Source: Patescibacteria group bacterium (GTDB lineage Bacteria; Patescibacteria; Paceibacteria; UBA6257; 2-01-FULL-56-20). Taken from it: a stretch of DNA of 6,324 nucleotides. The notes beneath the pieces were generated by a model. The model had not been told where the DNA came from, ran no database searches, and worked only from the letters and a program-made list of their open reading frames with translations. Of the stretch, positions 5,550-6,324 are shown piece after piece; the first letter of the stretch is position 1; every line of letters begins with the position of its first letter. The stretch lies in NCBI GenBank assembly GCA_024654525.1, contig JANLHI010000016.1, positions 1-6,324 of the forward strand, written 5' to 3'. Made by a program: the position numbers and the translations under genes.

Positions 5550-6295
5550 CTAATCACACTGTTGCGGCGCGGTATCTTACGGAAATCACTCGTGTAGTGT
5601 GGCATTATTTTGGCAAAAACCCTCATGCTACAGAGCATGAAATAGAACAATTTATACACCGTGAATTCAAGTTGCGCGGACTTATTTCTCGAAAACCGTT
5701 CCATACGCAGATCGTTGCGTTTGATGCACATGCGGCAATTCCTCATTATTTTCCTTCTCCAACTACACGCGCAACAATAAAACCCAATACGCTCATACTC
5801 CTTGATATCTGGGCAAAATTAAAAAACGCACGCGCACCCTATGCGGATATCACATGGATTGCGTATACCGGAGAAAAAATACCTCGTGAAATTCAGAAAG
5901 TGTTTGATATCGTTCTCAAAGCACGAGATGCATGCATCACACACCTTAAAGCCAGTTTACGCATAGGAAAAATTCCCACTGGCGCAGAAATGGATAATTG
6001 TGCCCGCGCGATCATTGCAAAAGCTGGCTATGGAAAGAACTTTATTCATAGCACCGGGCATTGCATTGGCTTCACCTCACCGCATGGACGCGGAGTTAAT
6101 CTCTCAAAACGCTTTCGCCGCCCTCTTACGCGAAATATGGGGTATACCATTGAGCCGGGAATTTACCTTAAAAATAAGTTTGGCATCAGGAGTGAAATTA
6201 ATTTTTATATTGATAAAAACAACAAAATAATTATCACCACGCCGCCGCAAAAAAGAATCGTTCTCATGCACCCGAAAGTGCAACTTCGCGTATAG
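5525..6295 (+). CDS. M24 family metallopeptidase (Xaa-Pro aminopeptidase-like), catalytic domain only
   Basis: A 256-residue pita-bread fold metallopeptidase. The five expected metal ligands of the M24 family can be placed: D94 (LILLDIWAK), D108 (YADITWIAY), H179 (HSTGHCIGF), E210 (YTIEPGIYL) and E224 (GIRSEINF). His residues matching substrate-contacting positions are H74 (AIPHYFPS) and H187. The D94-D108 spacing is a few residues longer than usual in methionine aminopeptidase, and the ITWIAYTGE wording is nearer the Xaa-Pro/prolidase branch, where SDITRTF is common. The N-terminal creatinase domain of classical aminopeptidase P is absent, so the length is like MetAP. The role is probably release of N-terminal residues from peptides in the cytoplasm. 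The ATG at 5525 overlaps the MazG-like gene by 25 bases; no other good start occurs before the conserved core. The last codons (VQLRV and stop) form part of a perfect palindrome at the window edge. Confidence 0.88.
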   Translation: MEWNAREITNHTVAARYLTEITRVVWHYFGKNPHATEHEIEQFIHREFKLRGLISRKPFHTQIVAFDAHAAIPHYFPSPTTRATIKPNTLILLDIWAKLKNARAPYADITWIAYTGEKIPREIQKVFDIVLKARDACITHLKASLRIGKIPTGAEMDNCARAIIAKAGYGKNFIHSTGHCIGFTSPHGRGVNLSKRFRRPLTRNMGYTIEPGIYLKNKFGIRSEINFYIDKNNKIIITTPPQKRIVLMHPKVQLRV

Positions 6296-6323
6296 CTCAA
6301 TTGAGCTATACGCGAAGTTGCAC
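6278..6323. repeat. Perfect 46-base palindrome at the right edge, possible terminator
   Basis: Two 23-base arms (6278-6300 and 6301-6323) are exact reverse complements with no spacer, centred on CAATTG. The left arm includes the last five sense codons and stop of the M24 gene. The symmetry breaks at the flanking pair (A at 6277, C at 6324). As RNA it could form a stem of about 21 pairs with a small loop, suitable for a bidirectional terminator, but it is not GC-rich and any U-tract would lie outside the window. Because it coincides with the sequence end, an assembly or library fold-back is an equally good explanation. Confidence 0.85.
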
Positions 6324-6324
6324 C

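Noticed and set aside
5145..5746. Two overlapping minus-strand open frames rich in Phe, Lys and Ser (5145-5540 and 5402-5746)
   Set aside because: They are antisense to the MazG-like and M24 genes, whose motifs are intact. The Phe richness simply mirrors Lys and Glu codons on the coding strand.

Overview
The window most resembles a short stretch of a Patescibacteria (CPR) genome, probably of the Parcubacteria type. The evidence is family-level: a cysteine-rich protein of a kind I know mainly from CPR genomes, a D-aminoacylase-like amidohydrolase with the unusual active-site spelling seen in that group, small single-domain enzymes, and very tight gene packing with overlaps. TGA serves as a normal stop (the amidohydrolase ends on one), so this is not a code-25 lineage such as Gracilibacteria. 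No RNA gene, CRISPR array or transposable element is visible. There is no gene-free stretch over 300 bases; the longest gap between genes is about 50 bases.

Layout: two divergent gene clusters leave a small central control region at about 4557-4608. Leftward (minus strand) run an N-acyl-D-amino-acid deacylase-like amidohydrolase, ftsW (4-base overlap with the amidohydrolase), a LysE/RhtB-type exporter, and a large Cys-rich protein with an N-terminal zinc ribbon that runs off the left edge. Rightward (plus strand) run an RsmC-like methyltransferase, a MazG/PRA-PH-like nucleotide pyrophosphohydrolase, and an M24 (Xaa-Pro aminopeptidase-like) metallopeptidase that overlaps it. The right edge is a perfect 46-base palindrome that begins inside the last codons of the M24 gene.

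The leftward cluster has a cell-envelope flavour: septal peptidoglycan polymerase, a relative of D-amino-acid deacylases, and an amino-acid exporter. The rightward cluster looks like housekeeping: RNA or other methylation, nucleotide-pool sanitation and peptide turnover. The divergent promoters look symmetrical: each has TACAAT exactly 6 bases before an ATG, which predicts leaderless or nearly leaderless mRNAs on both sides.

Points most worth a second look are: the amidohydrolase, which keeps one metal site but has lost both His of the HxH motif and the catalytic Asp; the two-module Cys-rich protein; the paired leaderless-type promoters; and the terminal palindrome, which may be a terminator or an assembly fold-back. 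I did not find a complete new defence or mobile system here.
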